Source: Desmodus rotundus (taxonomy: Eukaryota; Chordata; Mammalia; Chiroptera; Phyllostomidae). From it: DNA of 64,000 bases. Below the pieces are notes generated by a model, which was not told the origin of the DNA, searched no databases, and worked only from the letters and a program-made list of their open reading frames with translations. The stretch covers positions 31,499,426-31,563,425 of the forward strand of contig NC_071398.1 in NCBI RefSeq assembly GCF_022682495.2, read 5' to 3'. The position numbers and the translations under genes were made by a program. The first letter of the stretch is position 1, and every line of letters begins with the position of its first letter. Below, piece after piece: positions 11,465-22,309 of the stretch.

Positions 11465-11700
11465 CAGAGTTCTAAGTATTTGTAAATAAATACAATTCCC
11501 CAACTTTCTCATGGCGTTCAAAGCTGCCACACAGCCCTCTCCTGCCTCTGCCTCCCTAGAACCCATTAGCGCACACAGACCCAATCAAGCAGCCGATGCA
11601 GTTTTGTCAAGCATTGCCGGCTGCCAGGCCTGTTTTTCTATTTGGATAGCTGAGCGGGGGCCAGCCCGCCATCTGTTGAACATGTTAGGAGCAAGAGCTG
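11465..11700. promoter_or_regulatory. Candidate conserved non-coding element (intronic)
   Basis: Non-repetitive block with an AT-rich core (tatttgtaaataaatac) and features such as ccaatcaag and cattgccggctgccagg. It stands out from the surrounding GC-rich, repeat-fossil sequence and has no splice-bounded open frame. A regulatory role is inference from composition alone. Confidence 0.3.
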
Positions 11701-12394
11701 GGAAAGGAGGTCCCGGGAGGTCTGAAGACGCCAAACATCCTCCTCTCTCTCTTGCCAGCCCCTCCTCTCCTGAGCAGCTTCCCCTTGGCTGGCCTGGCAG
11801 GGTGGGGACAGCACGGGCACCGGCTGGTCGCTGTTGGGGTGGTGGAAACATCTGGATTCTTGGCCGGCTGGGGCCAGCTGGGAGCCAGGGCCATGGGTGG
11901 AGACTGGCTGGGCAGGGCAGCTTCTTCTAGCTTCTGGAAAGCTCCACCACTCTGCCATACACAGTGCTCAGCTCAGGAGAGGGTGCCGGGGACCTGGGGT
12001 CTTTGGCTGGGGGGGGGAGCAGGGACCCCAGCCCAGAAGAAATGGGTAGAAACTGTGGAAAGCCATGTCTTGAAGATTCCCCCAGGCAGTGGTCCCCACT
12101 GTGCCCCAAAGGTCCAGGCGCCAGGAAGGCCTCACCACTTTGATGCTGGACAGACTAAAATGGTGGCAAAAGCTCTCTGAGCCTCAGCACCACTGTCTGA
12201 ATGAAGGTTCTGATGCTGCAGAAAAGCCTGGAACTACCCTCTTCACATATGTGAACTCAGGCCAGAGGGAAATTGGGGTTCGCAAAAACCATCACAATAA
12301 TGGTTAGTTGAGCTGACCTCTCCTATTTAATTATGGTTTATGATGTTTCAGCTGCTTCACCAGGTACCTCCTCTAATACCCACAGAGACTGGAT

Positions 12395-12490
12395 GACTGT
12401 GGGCCTTGTGGCCAGCCAGCCCACTCTGCTGTGTGACCTTGGGCAAGTCACTTAACTCCTCTTTCTGCCTCATCTGCAACTGGAGCTGTG
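12395..12490 (+). repeat. MIR SINE fossil
   Basis: Contains the well-kept MIR block 'tgtgtgaccttgggcaagtc' followed by an 'acttaactcctctttctgcctcatctgcaa' type continuation. Further MIR copies in this intron lie at about 10,590-10,720 and 13,690-13,790. Confidence 0.85.
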
Positions 12491-13314
12491 AAAAGCACCT
12501 GGTCTTCCCATCCTGGACGTGAGGGGCCTCCTGGGAGCTTCTTAGGAATTAACTTATCCGTTCCCAGACCCATAAGATGGGTTATCACATCCCAGGTGAT
12601 GGGGGAGAGGACCAAGGCTGGAGTTTTTTAGAAGCCCATTGTTGGAGCCAGGGTTTGAGCCAGGTGGCTGCCGGAACTGCACTGTCGGCCACAGTTCCTA
12701 CCTCTGTAGTGCAACAAGGGCCCTGCCATGAGGGTGCATCAGTGCCGCCCACATGGTAGGCCTGGTGCACCACCACTGTGCCAGCAAAGGTCACAGAGGA
12801 GGAATGGAGGGGCACAGTAGGCCAGGCAGGGGGCACTCCCGCTGGGATCCCCCACAGTGCTCTGCATTCTAAAGCAGCCAGGGCTCCTACAACATGAGGG
12901 TAGGGGCTACTCCCCAGGCAGGACCATGGCGCCAGGCCAGAGCCTTGTCAACAAGCCCTGGAAATGGAACTGGCTGCACCACAGGAGCTGCACGTCCGTG
13001 AGAGGAGTGGACTCTGTGTCCTTGACAGTCCTGTCTGCCCAGGGCCCTGGTAGGGTCCCAGACCCTGGGTGTTGCAGGCAGGCCCCGCGCCCTACAGGAA
13101 GAGCAATCTAGGCACAAATGACCTAATGACACACAAGAACTGCTGTGGGCAGAGGGGAAACTGAGGTAGAGAGGCACCTCAACAGGCAGTGCTAGGCTGG
13201 GCACATCCTGTCCAGAGCTTCATGGGGTGTGCCTGGGAGGAAGCTGGGGTGCACGGCACAGTGGGCAGTGAGTGGGCAAGGCCTGGCTGCGGCGAGCAGG
13301 GGACACGGATGTCG

Positions 13315-13510
13315 GCCCTACCCCTGCTCCTCGGATAAACAAGGGCAGCTGATGGGGCGGGCAGGACATCTGCTGTAAATATTTGACCCGACAGCAGAAG
13401 CAGGCGCACCGTGTCCCCAAAGATGGGGAGCGGTAGAGTCAGCAGTAAGTTGAAAGGAGGAGCGAGAAGGGAAGGGCCCCTAATGAATTGCAAATGACTG
13501 CCAGATGGGC
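13315..13510. promoter_or_regulatory. Candidate conserved non-coding element with homeodomain/POU-like motif
   Basis: Non-repetitive block containing ctgctgtaaatatttgac and, at 13,481-13,496, taatgaattgcaaatg, which joins a TAAT homeodomain core to an octamer-like ATTGCAAAT (13,487-13,495). No exon structure. Function inferred from motif content only. Confidence 0.3.
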
Positions 13511-14639
13511 CCAAACCCGCTCCATGCCAGCAGCCTCTTTGTCGCCAGCTCAGGGTGTGAGCTCAGTGGGGTGTGGGTGGGAGGGGCAGGAAGGGGGGAA
13601 GGAAGCAGATGTGGGGGCACAACGTGGGGCTCCCTTGGCCATGGGGTGTAGGGAACAAGGTGCTGACCTGGGCATGCCCTGTGAAGGCAGGGCATTTGGA
13701 GTCTGATGGATCCAGTTCCAGCCTTGGCTCCATCTCTCCACCAGCAGGGGAGACCTCAGGGCCTCAGTTTCCCCACCTGTTAATTGGGAACTGAGCCTGT
13801 GTTGCCCCTCCACACAGGGCTGCTGGGGGATGGCAGGGACATTGTCCAAAGAGCTTCACAAAGCATGCCTCCTTTGCAGAACGTCGTAAAATCCCCAGAT
13901 GATGATAGCCAATTCTTCACATGCATTGCTTTATGTAATCTTCCCTACAGCCTGAAAATGATTCCCATTTCACAGCTGCAGGAACTGAGGCATGGAGGGG
14001 TGAGCCAGCCTGGTCCAGGCCAACAGGGGCTCAGCTGTAGGGGCAGCGCTCAAAGCTGGGAGCATCTGGTCTATCCTCAAGACCCTCTGGAAGGCAGCCC
14101 CACCAGGGCCCACCATGCAGTGGATGGGGCCCACTCTGGTCGCATCTCAGAGGCTTGGGAGATGAGAGCCCCAGGAGCATGCCAGCAATACTCTGTGTGG
14201 CATCTCCCAAGTGAGCCCCGCAGAGTACAGGCCTTGGGAGGTGCACAGCAGCAAAGGGTCTTAGGGACAAATACACTTGGGAACTGTTTTACCTGGGCCC
14301 TTCTGGGAGGTAGCTGAGCCTCGTTTGGGGGAGTGAAGCCCCTGAGAAGTACTGCAGTGAAGACATTGTTCTAACACAGTCTAGACCTGTGCTTGTCCTT
14401 GTTAAAATGTAGGTTCTGGTTCAGCGGACCTGCATTGCCCATAATCCCCTGGTGCTGATGCTGAGAGGCCCTGGTCAGGTGTTTATCCTCCATGTTTGAC
14501 CACACAACCTTTTATATATCTGACAGCACTCAGCTCTTCACCTTTTCACCAACACAACCACCCACCACCTGTCTGTCCACCCATCTGTCCCTCCATCTGT
14601 CCACTGTCCCTTTCCCCTTCACTGTGTTCCGGCTACACA

Positions 14640-14940
14640 GCCCTCTCATGGTCCCTCACACGCAGCAGCACACCCTGCCTCAAGGCCTTTGCACATGCTT
14701 GGAAGGAAAGCTCTGTGCCCTGCTATCCACCAGGCTCCCTCTTGTCTCTCCTCAGTCCCCCTCATTTGCCCCCTCCTTACGTCACATACCACAGAGTTTA
14801 TAGCTACTGCTGGTTGGCTGCCTCCTCTCCCTCCAGGCCACTGGCTGGCTCCAGAAGGGCCTGTGTCTGCTTTGCTCACAGCTATATCCCTAAGCCTCAC
14901 ACAGTACCTGGCACATAGTAGGCACTCAAAAAACAGCTGT
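14640..14940 (+). repeat. LINE-2 3' end fossil
   Basis: L2 3'-end landmarks in order: 'tgcctcaaggcctttgcac', a cttccc/ctctg-rich body, then 'cacagtacctggcacatagt' and 'aggcactcaaaaaacagctg'. Old and diverged. Preceded by a ctgtccac/catctgtc simple repeat at about 14,565-14,615. Confidence 0.85.
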
Positions 14941-15153
14941 CTAGCAGATGAGTGCCTTTGGCCAATAATAATAGCACTGACTGGGGAATTCTGTCTTAGA
15001 GCACTTGGTTCAGTAGCGAACTCATCTGGCCTGGTCAGAGCTGTTCCCCTGGGGCACTGATGGGCTGAGCATGATGTGGGATCAGAGCTTGCGAGGAATG
15101 GACTTGGGCTTCTGGGGGAGGTCTTGGCACGAAGGAGTAGGGTTTGCTGTTAC

Positions 15154-15243
15154 CTTCAGGAATGGGATCACAAATGGGCGCAATGGAAAGTTGGTGGCCT
15201 CCTGGAGCTTGGAATGAAACTCCTCAATGGTCAGTGTAGAGTT
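15154..15243 (-). CDS. CBFA2T3: CBFA2T3 exon: middle of NHR1 (TAFH domain)
   Basis: 90-nt exon, phase 0 at both ends, coding residues 148-177: [18 protein letters not shown] then [12 protein letters not shown]. The acceptor is ttttcccctcag and the donor CTGAAG|gtaacag. Central helices of the TAFH domain; sequence fully conserved in character. Confidence 0.98.
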
Positions 15244-15392
15244 CTGAGGGGAAAAAACCACCAGGCATCAGCCTGAGCCCCGTCCACCCAGCCCTCCTGG
15301 GGCAGCAGGCCCCAGGGCTGGGTATGGCCCCATGTCACCGTGTCCTTGCTCAGCAGACACACACCCTTTGAGGCCACGCTGCCCAGACTCAC
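15244..15392 (-). other. CBFA2T3: Short 149-bp intron within NHR1
   Basis: Smallest intron in the gene here. gtgagtctgg donor, cccctcag acceptor. No internal feature. Confidence 0.92.
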
Positions 15393-15634
15393 CACAAGCC
15401 CCAGCACAAGTGTGCGCACACGTTCCCCGATCTCTGGGGAGATGTCGCTGCCGAACTGCTGCAGGGTGGTGAGGAAGCGCTTGAGTTTGCTGAGCTGCCG
15501 CGCCCCGCAGGCTGGGGGCAGGTGTTGTGTGGACAGTGAGGCCGTGGACGAGGTGGCCGGGCCATTGCTGAAGCCATTGGGTGTGGATGGGGTGCCGTTG
15601 ATGGCCGTTGGTGAGTGGCTGCTGCCGTTCATTA
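15393..15634 (-). CDS. CBFA2T3: CBFA2T3 exon: start of NHR1 (TAFH domain)
   Basis: 242-nt exon coding residues 68-147 (80 codons), plus two bases (TA) that complete the previous split codon. The acceptor is cttcccctacag before TAATGAACGGCAGC and the donor CTTGTG|gtgagtc. It begins [20 protein letters not shown], the Ser/Thr/Pro/Asn-rich segment shared by all ETO proteins, then [13 protein letters not shown] and [13 protein letters not shown] of NHR1. If the preceding 78-nt exon is skipped, this exon joins exon 2 directly in frame. Confidence 0.98.
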
Positions 15635-18600
15635 CTGTAGGGGAAGAGGGAGGTATGAGGAGCACAGCAGAGAGCTGGAGTCCCCGAGAAGAGTCACAAG
15701 GAGGGGATGGGGGCACCAACACCCTTTACAGATGCGCAGACTGGGGCCTGAACAGGTGTAGCCTCGCCCCAGGTCCTCAGGGGGAAGGGCTGCTTGCTCA
15801 GGCCCTCCACACCCTGCGGGGGGAACTCCAGGCCCCTGTGCCTCCTGGCGTTCACCTACCTCTCAGCCATGCTGCTCAGTGTCTATTGCAGATGGGCAGA
15901 GGGGCTTCTCCACTATTAGGGGTCTGCTGGCCCACTTCAGCCCTTCTTGGGAGGGGCCACTCATCCACCCTGGGGGGCCGGTAACCCCACCTACATTACC
16001 ACAGCCCTGAATGTGCCCACTCCCAAAGAGGTGCTGTTGCCCACACAAAGCCCCCAATGCCTGTGGCCAAGGCCCGGGTAGGGACACCCCAGGACAAGTG
16101 GGGTTGGAGCTTGGCAGGGGAGCCCTGCACTGGCTGCTGTGTGGCTGCTGTGTGGGCAGATATGTGCACACGGGCCCCAGGCTGTATGTGGAGGACAAGC
16201 AAGTTGTCTGAGGGGCCTACCGTGAGCACACTGCTGGGGCCCCAGGAGCAGTGCTGTTAGGTACCCAGGCCCTCCCACTGGGGCTATCGTCCTGGGGAGT
16301 CCCAGGACTGGCAGAGGCCAGGGGTGCTGTGAAATGGTCCTAGGGCAGGATGTCTTCCCTCACCCTTGGGTAACAGGGCCTTCAGAATGCAGTCTGGGGG
16401 AGCCCTCTGTGTCTGACCACTTGTATGCCTGTCCCCCAGCCTCAGAAACCCTAGTGGTGATCTCTAGGGTCTATAGAGAGGTTAGAGGTCACAGGCTTTC
16501 AGGGCCCTTGGTGATGGTGGAGGGGACCAAAAGTTGGGAGAACAGGATACCCCTGGGAGGCCTGAGGCTTGACTGCTAAACCTGGGGGCCTCTCACACCT
16601 TGTGTCCTCAGCTGCTACACAGGCGCCAGCTCCAGGCGGCTCACTTATGTTCTTACACTCAGCCCCTTGTACGCTCATCTGCCTGCTTCTTTGTCCTGCA
16701 CGTATGGGCACTCTGGGCACAGGGGTTGGGAGTAGGCATCCTGCCTGAGGCCCAGAACTGGCTGAACTAGCCTAGATGTAGGTGAGACTTGGGGCCTGGC
16801 CCCATTCCTTCATATGCAAATAGCCCTTGGCCCAAACCAGGAGTGGAGCTTCTCCACTCCACAGGTACCTGGCCCCTCCACTCCAGGCTTCTGTGGCTTA
16901 GAGAACCAAAGTTATCCTTCCATCACTGGAAGGAGCCAGAAACGCTTAACCTTGATTGCTTTTATGTGTGGGTGATCGCTCATCAGTAACTGGCCCCCAC
17001 TTGGCAGAAGTCTGGAAACCACTGAAGGCCAGGTTGACACAAGAACAGATGTGCTGCTTCCTTCCTGAGGAAGGACAGTTGGGCACAGGAACAGAGCCCA
17101 GCGCCCTGCTGCTGGGGCCCGAGACCTTCGCAGCACGGCTTCCCCTGCCCCAGGAGATGCAGCCACCATGCAAGCTGAAACCTGTTTGCCTCCCTGGTCT
17201 GGATGATCCTAGAAGCACTGTGTGGGCCCCAGCAGTGACACACCGGCTCTGGGACAGTCCCACAGGAGAGGCGCCTCTCCCAGACTATGCTCCTTGCTCT
17301 TGGATGAAGAGTAAACTCCAGACACAGGACGGGAAGAGGCCCTGCCCCTCACCCTGTCTGAGGCATCATCTAGAGGACGCTTAGACCAGAAGATCCCACT
17401 TTTGTGTTAATTTTCTGTCTCGCTGGAGAGCTCCAGCCAACCCCATGGTGGACACTGACACGCGCACACCCTGGTCAAGACGGATGACAGCCAGTGGCGG
17501 TCACTCCAGCCAGGTCAAGAGATAGCCCCTCGCCATGGAAGACCTCTCCGCAGTGGGGGACTCATTCCTTGTGGCAGAGTTGGGCTATCACCTGGGGTCT
17601 GGACCTTTCAGAGGCTTCTAAGATGCATGGCTGTCTACGCGGCCTGGGTCCCCACCCACGGCCCCTGGCCCAGCCTGGGCCTGGCCTCCCTGCAGCTCCC
17701 TTACCAGCCTGCCCTCGGTGCCTGGGTCCTCCTGGAGGCCTGCTTGCCCTCGCTGGCCTGTGCTCCCTCCCTCGGGCTGCCGGGCAGTCTCAGCAGCTTG
17801 CTAAAGAGATGCCGAAAATAACCCCAGCCACAAGTGCTTTCATTCCACAACAGGTGTGTTACTAAGTTAGACTGCACACGTGTCCCCGGCTGAAGTTTGG
17901 GGGCACACACTAGCACCCACGCAGCTCCCCCAGCCCCGGGCCTGGGTATGGGTCAGGCTGGGATGATGAACCAAAAACAGCTTCCACGCCAGCCCTCTCC
18001 TTGCTGCAGGGTGGCCCTGGGGCTGGGAATCGTGCAGCCCTGAGAGCACTGCAGCTCAGTGGACGGGCTGGACAAAAGAGCGAGGCCAGGCATCACAGAA
18101 CAACGGCAAGGAGCATCGCGTGCCACAGGACATGAATACCACACAATTGTTATGTCACCTCTTCTTGGAGCACAGAGCTACTCAGCAGCCATGCCTGGGC
18201 TGTGCAGCCCAGCTGGCTTGCAGCAGGAACCTGACCTGACACTGGCTGGCAAATACTCTGAGCGTCGCTCCTTGAAAACTTCCCATTATGGACATTGGAT
18301 GTGGCCTGAGCACTTTGCCAGAAAGGTCCACTAGTGACTAAGTGCCCACTGAGCATCCAGTGTGTGCCACACATCCTGCCGACTCCACTAATGGCGTCTG
18401 ATGACTTCTAGGTCGGGAAACCAAGGCACAGATGGTGGTACCTGCCCAAGTTCACTTGACTGGGAAGAGGAGGAGCTGGAATTCGACCCAGGCTGGTATC
18501 TGCCCTTGAGATGCTGAGCTATGAACTTGCACTGACATTCTACCCTTTTACAACTCCGGGATCTGCCATATTCACCCTGTTTGTGGATTGGGGAAAAGGA

Positions 18601-18855
18601 ACACAGAGAGGGTGTCCACCTGCCTAAGGTCACACAGCTCGTGAGGAACAGGGCTGGGCTGTGATTGGGGGTTTGAGAACTCTGACTGCTCTTCTCTCCT
18701 GGGCCTGTCCCTTGGACCTCTGCTTAGGCCTCACCGACATGCAGATGCAATGGTGGGCTGTTCAGGCAAGTGGGGCCAGAGGCACAGCCTTCTCAGGGCA
18801 GAAGGTGCAGGTGAGAACCTCCTGTGAGGCCTGTGGTTTTTGTTATTTTACTTAC
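15635..18855 (-). other. CBFA2T3: Intron between the NHR1 exon and the alternative exon
   Basis: 3,221-bp intron. GC-rich unique sequence with antisense MIR/L2 remnants near 18,330-18,500 and 18,590-18,660. No extra exon is supported. Confidence 0.82.
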
Positions 18856-18933
18856 AAAGACAGACCATAGACCATTTTAAGCAGCCATGAAAACGGCCAT
18901 GGGGCAGAGACATCGCAGGCCCATCCTCTCGAT
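18856..18933 (-). CDS. CBFA2T3: CBFA2T3 alternative (cassette) exon
   Basis: 78-nt exon, phase 1 at both ends, so inclusion or skipping keeps the frame. The acceptor is ttgcttacag before ATCGAGAGG and the donor TGTCTTT|gtaagta. It codes [20 protein letters not shown] and then SMVCL, with split codons giving Asn41 and Leu67. The matching human exon is present in the long isoform (MTG16a) and skipped in MTG16b. As recalled, the human peptide reads GPATLPHG; here it is GPAMSLPHG, one residue longer. Confidence 0.93.
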
Positions 18934-21900
18934 CTGTAAGCAAAATAAGAAAAACACTCTGTGAAGAAAGGGGCCATGGGCAGGTGGCTCTGCCCCGTGG
19001 GGTGTCTGCAATTGGGCCCACCCTTCTCTGCTTCTTGACAGCAGTTTTGGGGATCAGGACTGTCACCACCTTGGGTCAGTCATTCCCTTCTTTGGGCCTC
19101 AGTTTTCTCTGTAAAATGATGAAGCTGGATGGTGGAATCTCTTAGAGACATTTCTGGCAGGACCTTCTAGGGGTCTATAAGAGGTTTGGCACCTCCATCT
19201 GCATGGGTGGGACATCCTGATTCTTAGAAAGCTCTCTTCCTGGAAGGCACCTGGTGACCCCACTCAGCACCATCCTCAAGGGGCCTGGAGCCTGAACTGA
19301 CTCCTGAATCAGGGCTTGGGGTCTTCATTGACAGACAACCCAGGGGTGGTTCCAAAATGAGCTGCCAGGAGGGGAGAAAGCACCAAACAGGAAGGGAGAT
19401 TTGATGTATCTGAGCTGGAGTTAGTGAGAGGAAGCTGCAAGAAGACAAACTGTCTTGCCCTAATCAGAGAGTGAGCCCCTTGTCAAAGGGGGTAATCAAG
19501 GGAAGAATGGAGTATTAGCCCTTTGGGGGTCCTCCCAGCTGTAGAGTAGCTCCGTACATTCCCCCAGACTTCTCTTAGTCCTCCTGTGCACCTTCCTGGC
19601 CACAGGACAGCTTCAACTCCAAAACGAATCTGTGCCCAGAGCAGTCACTGGGCAAGAAAACCACAGCCTGGTTCAAGGTCAGCCTCTGGTCAGCTTAGCT
19701 CACAGGCTGGTCCCGGAAAAGCTGAGGAGGCTCTTGGCAGGGATCCGTGGCTGAGTGCAAGGGCGTCTTCTATTTGGGCTGCCACCAGCCAGGTGCAGGA
19801 CGTGGTTAACCACCCCACTTTCAGGGAATTCCTCGGTAGGGAAAAAGTCTGAGGCCACCTTGGAGGTGGCCTGACACTCAGATAGATGGTCCCAGCAGCC
19901 CGATGAAACTAAAGCATTGGCTTAGAAAAGAACGACTTGTCTCTTATGACCTCTGTGCTCTAAATAGAGCTAGGACCTTGAATCCAGGAGTACGAGCCCG
20001 CAATGGTGGGGGTGCGTGGGGATGCAAAGGGTATGAGGGGAGGACCTAGAGCCACACACAGGCTTGCTGCCCGCACGCACATCTGTTCACAGGCCTCATC
20101 AAACACAGTGTCAACTGACCCTAGCCCTGTCCCCAACCTGGAACATCTGGCCCCCAGACCATGGCTTTCTGGAACACGGGCTCCTGGACCAAGAAGAAAA
20201 GTAGGCTGAGGGAGACACAAGCGCCTGTCAGGGTTGGAGACCCAGCTCGGACCCTTGGCCTGACTGCCAAGTAGCTGCTGGTTTCTTCTGCTTGGAGTGA
20301 ACACAAGCTGGGTTGTTACTTTAGGTGGGGGCCTGCGGTCTTTTCTCTTGGGAGCTGCTGCCGCCCAGTCATGAGCAATTCATTCCTCTTCCTCCCTGGC
20401 TGAGGTACAGGCTGTGAAGTTCAACATAGCTCGTGCCTCCTCTCTGCCTGTGGGGCCCTGACAGGGTGGCAACTATAGAGTGGACAGAGATGCTGCCTAC
20501 GATTCAGTCAGAGGTGAGGACTGACTCTTCTGAAAGAGAGGGTGGAATGGCCAGGCGGCCACAGTGGCCTTGCAAGAATGTGTGTGGGAGAAAGCCCAGC
20601 CTCTGGCCCCTTCTGGGGTGGCTGATACAGGCAGACAAGAACCCTTGGGCTGAGAGTGGTGGATGAGCGCCCTGCTGCCTGGGGCCCTGTCCTGGTGCAG
20701 GAGGCAGGGCCAAGACCTGCTCCAGTCTCTGTGATGCATGGAGACCTCGGCCCAGACCTGGTAAAAATGGGGAGCTGGTGCCTTCTCTGACAGGTGAAGG
20801 TGCAGAGAAGGGTTTTTGGTCACTAAGCTCCTACTGTGTGCTGGGATTTCTGTGCTTCCGGGCTGCCACATGTGGAATCAGGTGGTATCACCCCATTTGT
20901 CAAGCTGAGGCTCAGAGAGGCCAGGCGACTAGCTTAAGCCAACATCCTACAAACAAGGGGCTGAGCCTGAGCCCACAAGCCAATGCCATTTTTCCTGAGG
21001 GAGGTTGGTCCATGACAAAGCTGGGGCTGTCCTTGGGTGGCAGAACCAGCTTCCTTTATGTGCAGGCATAAAGACATCCAGGCCTGGTCCTGCGGCCCAC
21101 CCCAGGCTCTGTGCCCTGGCTAGAGGCAACAGCTCTTCCTTCCCAGCCCAGTGGGAACTAGGAGCCCCAGGCTAAGGAGTCTGAGGCTCCTGTCTCCCCA
21201 GGAAAAGTTTCATTTGGGTTTCAAAGCCTGGGGAAAGGTTCCCAGGGTGGGGTTTCTGGCCTCTGAACATAGGGGAGGGGTGGCCCATGGATTCTCTCCA
21301 CTGCCCACCAGAAACCCTTAGAACACACTGCTAAGCCCCTGGCCTTGGGGTCAGGGGACACCATCCCCACACTGGCCCAAGCCCAAGGGTTTCCTTCCCA
21401 ACTGTTCAGCACCCAAATTCACTGAGTCCCCAACTTCTCTGACTCTACGGAACAGGACCCAGCAGTGGCTGTGGGCTTCAGAGATCCCAGAGCTGCTGTG
21501 AGTGCCGAGATGCTTGACCTGGACTTACCCTGGGCTGGCGAGACACTGCCCGAGGGTCTGTTCTACCCACCCTGCTGCTGGTAGCTGAGGCCCTGCTAAC
21601 TCCAGTTTCTGGCTGACCTGCTGAGGCCTGGCTGCAGAGCCCCTGGTGTATCTGAGCCGACACGGAGCTCCTTGAAGGCCACCTCCGATGGGCTTTCTGG
21701 CAGGGTGCAGGCCTGACTGAACTCACCTGTGCTCTGGTAACCTGCTGTCTGACTGGTCTGAGTTGCACATACAGCTGACTTTGACGGGACACTCACGATG
21801 TGCTGGCCACTGGGTGAGAGCTTCTGTTAACTCACTTGTATTCACAGTAGCTGGGTGAGGCGGGGCTATGGCCAGCCTTGCTTTTTAGATGAGAAATGCC

Positions 21901-22156
21901 AGGCCCAGAGAGGTTAAGTAGCTAGCCCAAGGGCACGCACACCTACCGAGTAGAAGAGCTGGGATATGGACCTCAGCTTGGGCTCTGAGCTGAGATGAGA
22001 TCCTCCTTCTCAAGAGCTTCTTGGGGAGTGTTTAAGGGTTTAGGGTGGAGGGGCCATAGTACTGGCTCTACTTGCATGAACAGGGTTTGGTGCCTCAGAC
22101 AACTTGAGGGGTCTCGGAGGCACCTCTCCGCTCTGCCCAGCCCTGGAGTTACTCAC
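18934..22156 (-). other. CBFA2T3: Intron between exon 2 and the alternative exon
   Basis: 3,223-bp intron. Holds MIR fossils at about 19,060-19,140 (sense), 20,850-20,980 and 21,830-21,990 (antisense). Otherwise unique GC-rich sequence without a supported exon. Confidence 0.82.
21830..21990 (-). repeat. MIR SINE fossil (antisense)
   Basis: Reads as the reverse of MIR: 'agatgagaaatgccaggccc', 'agagaggttaagtagctagc', 'ccaagggcacgcac' and 'agaagagctgggatatgga'. Similar antisense remnants in this part of the gene lie near 20,850-20,980. Confidence 0.75.
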
Positions 22157-22277
22157 TTGTGTGGGGCGTGAAGGAGGGGTGCCGCGTGGTGCCCTGGGTT
22201 GCAGAGGATGGAGGGGGCGGCATGCTGGGGGGTGTGGACCGGGGCTGTGTCTTCACCTCAGCAGGGGAGTCGGGCAT
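22157..22277 (-). CDS. CBFA2T3: CBFA2T3 exon 2: translation start of the short isoform
   Basis: Coding part of exon 2 from the ATG of [11 protein letters not shown], residues 1-40 plus the first base of split codon 41. The donor is CACACAA|gtgagtaac. The sequence is Pro/Ser/Thr-rich ([10 protein letters not shown]), like all ETO-family N-termini. This start is chosen because MTG16b is known to begin at MPDSPAEVK and the ATG lies in gcgATGc context. The exon extends in frame 5' of this ATG (to 22,309), where the long isoform would be translated through. Confidence 0.93.
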
Positions 22278-22309
22278 CGCTGCAGCCTTCTTCTCCTTCT
22301 TGTCCGCTG
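22278..22309 (-). CDS. CBFA2T3: 5' part of CBFA2T3 exon 2: 5' UTR of the short form, coding in the long form
   Basis: Immediately upstream and in frame with MPDSPAEVK, reading (A)DKKEKKAAA. Human isoform a has the similar VDRKAKASA here, so this stretch is conserved as coding. The acceptor is a tandem cccCAGCAG type (cacagcag): the exon can start at 22,309 or 22,306, differing by one codon. Confidence 0.75.

Larger units (their letters stand above)
10533..15153 (-). other. CBFA2T3: Intron within NHR1, with MIR/L2 fossils and two conserved-looking AT-rich blocks
   Basis: 4,621-bp intron. Holds MIR fossils at about 10,590-10,720, 12,395-12,490 and 13,690-13,790 (sense) and 13,890-14,010 (antisense). 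A CT-rich simple repeat lies at about 14,565-14,615 and an L2 fossil at about 14,640-14,940. Two non-repetitive blocks (11,465-11,700 and 13,315-13,510) look like conserved non-coding elements and are listed separately. Confidence 0.8.

Noticed and set aside
15340..15984. 214-codon plus-strand open frame
   Set aside because: Antisense shadow of the CBFA2T3 exon at 15,393-15,634.
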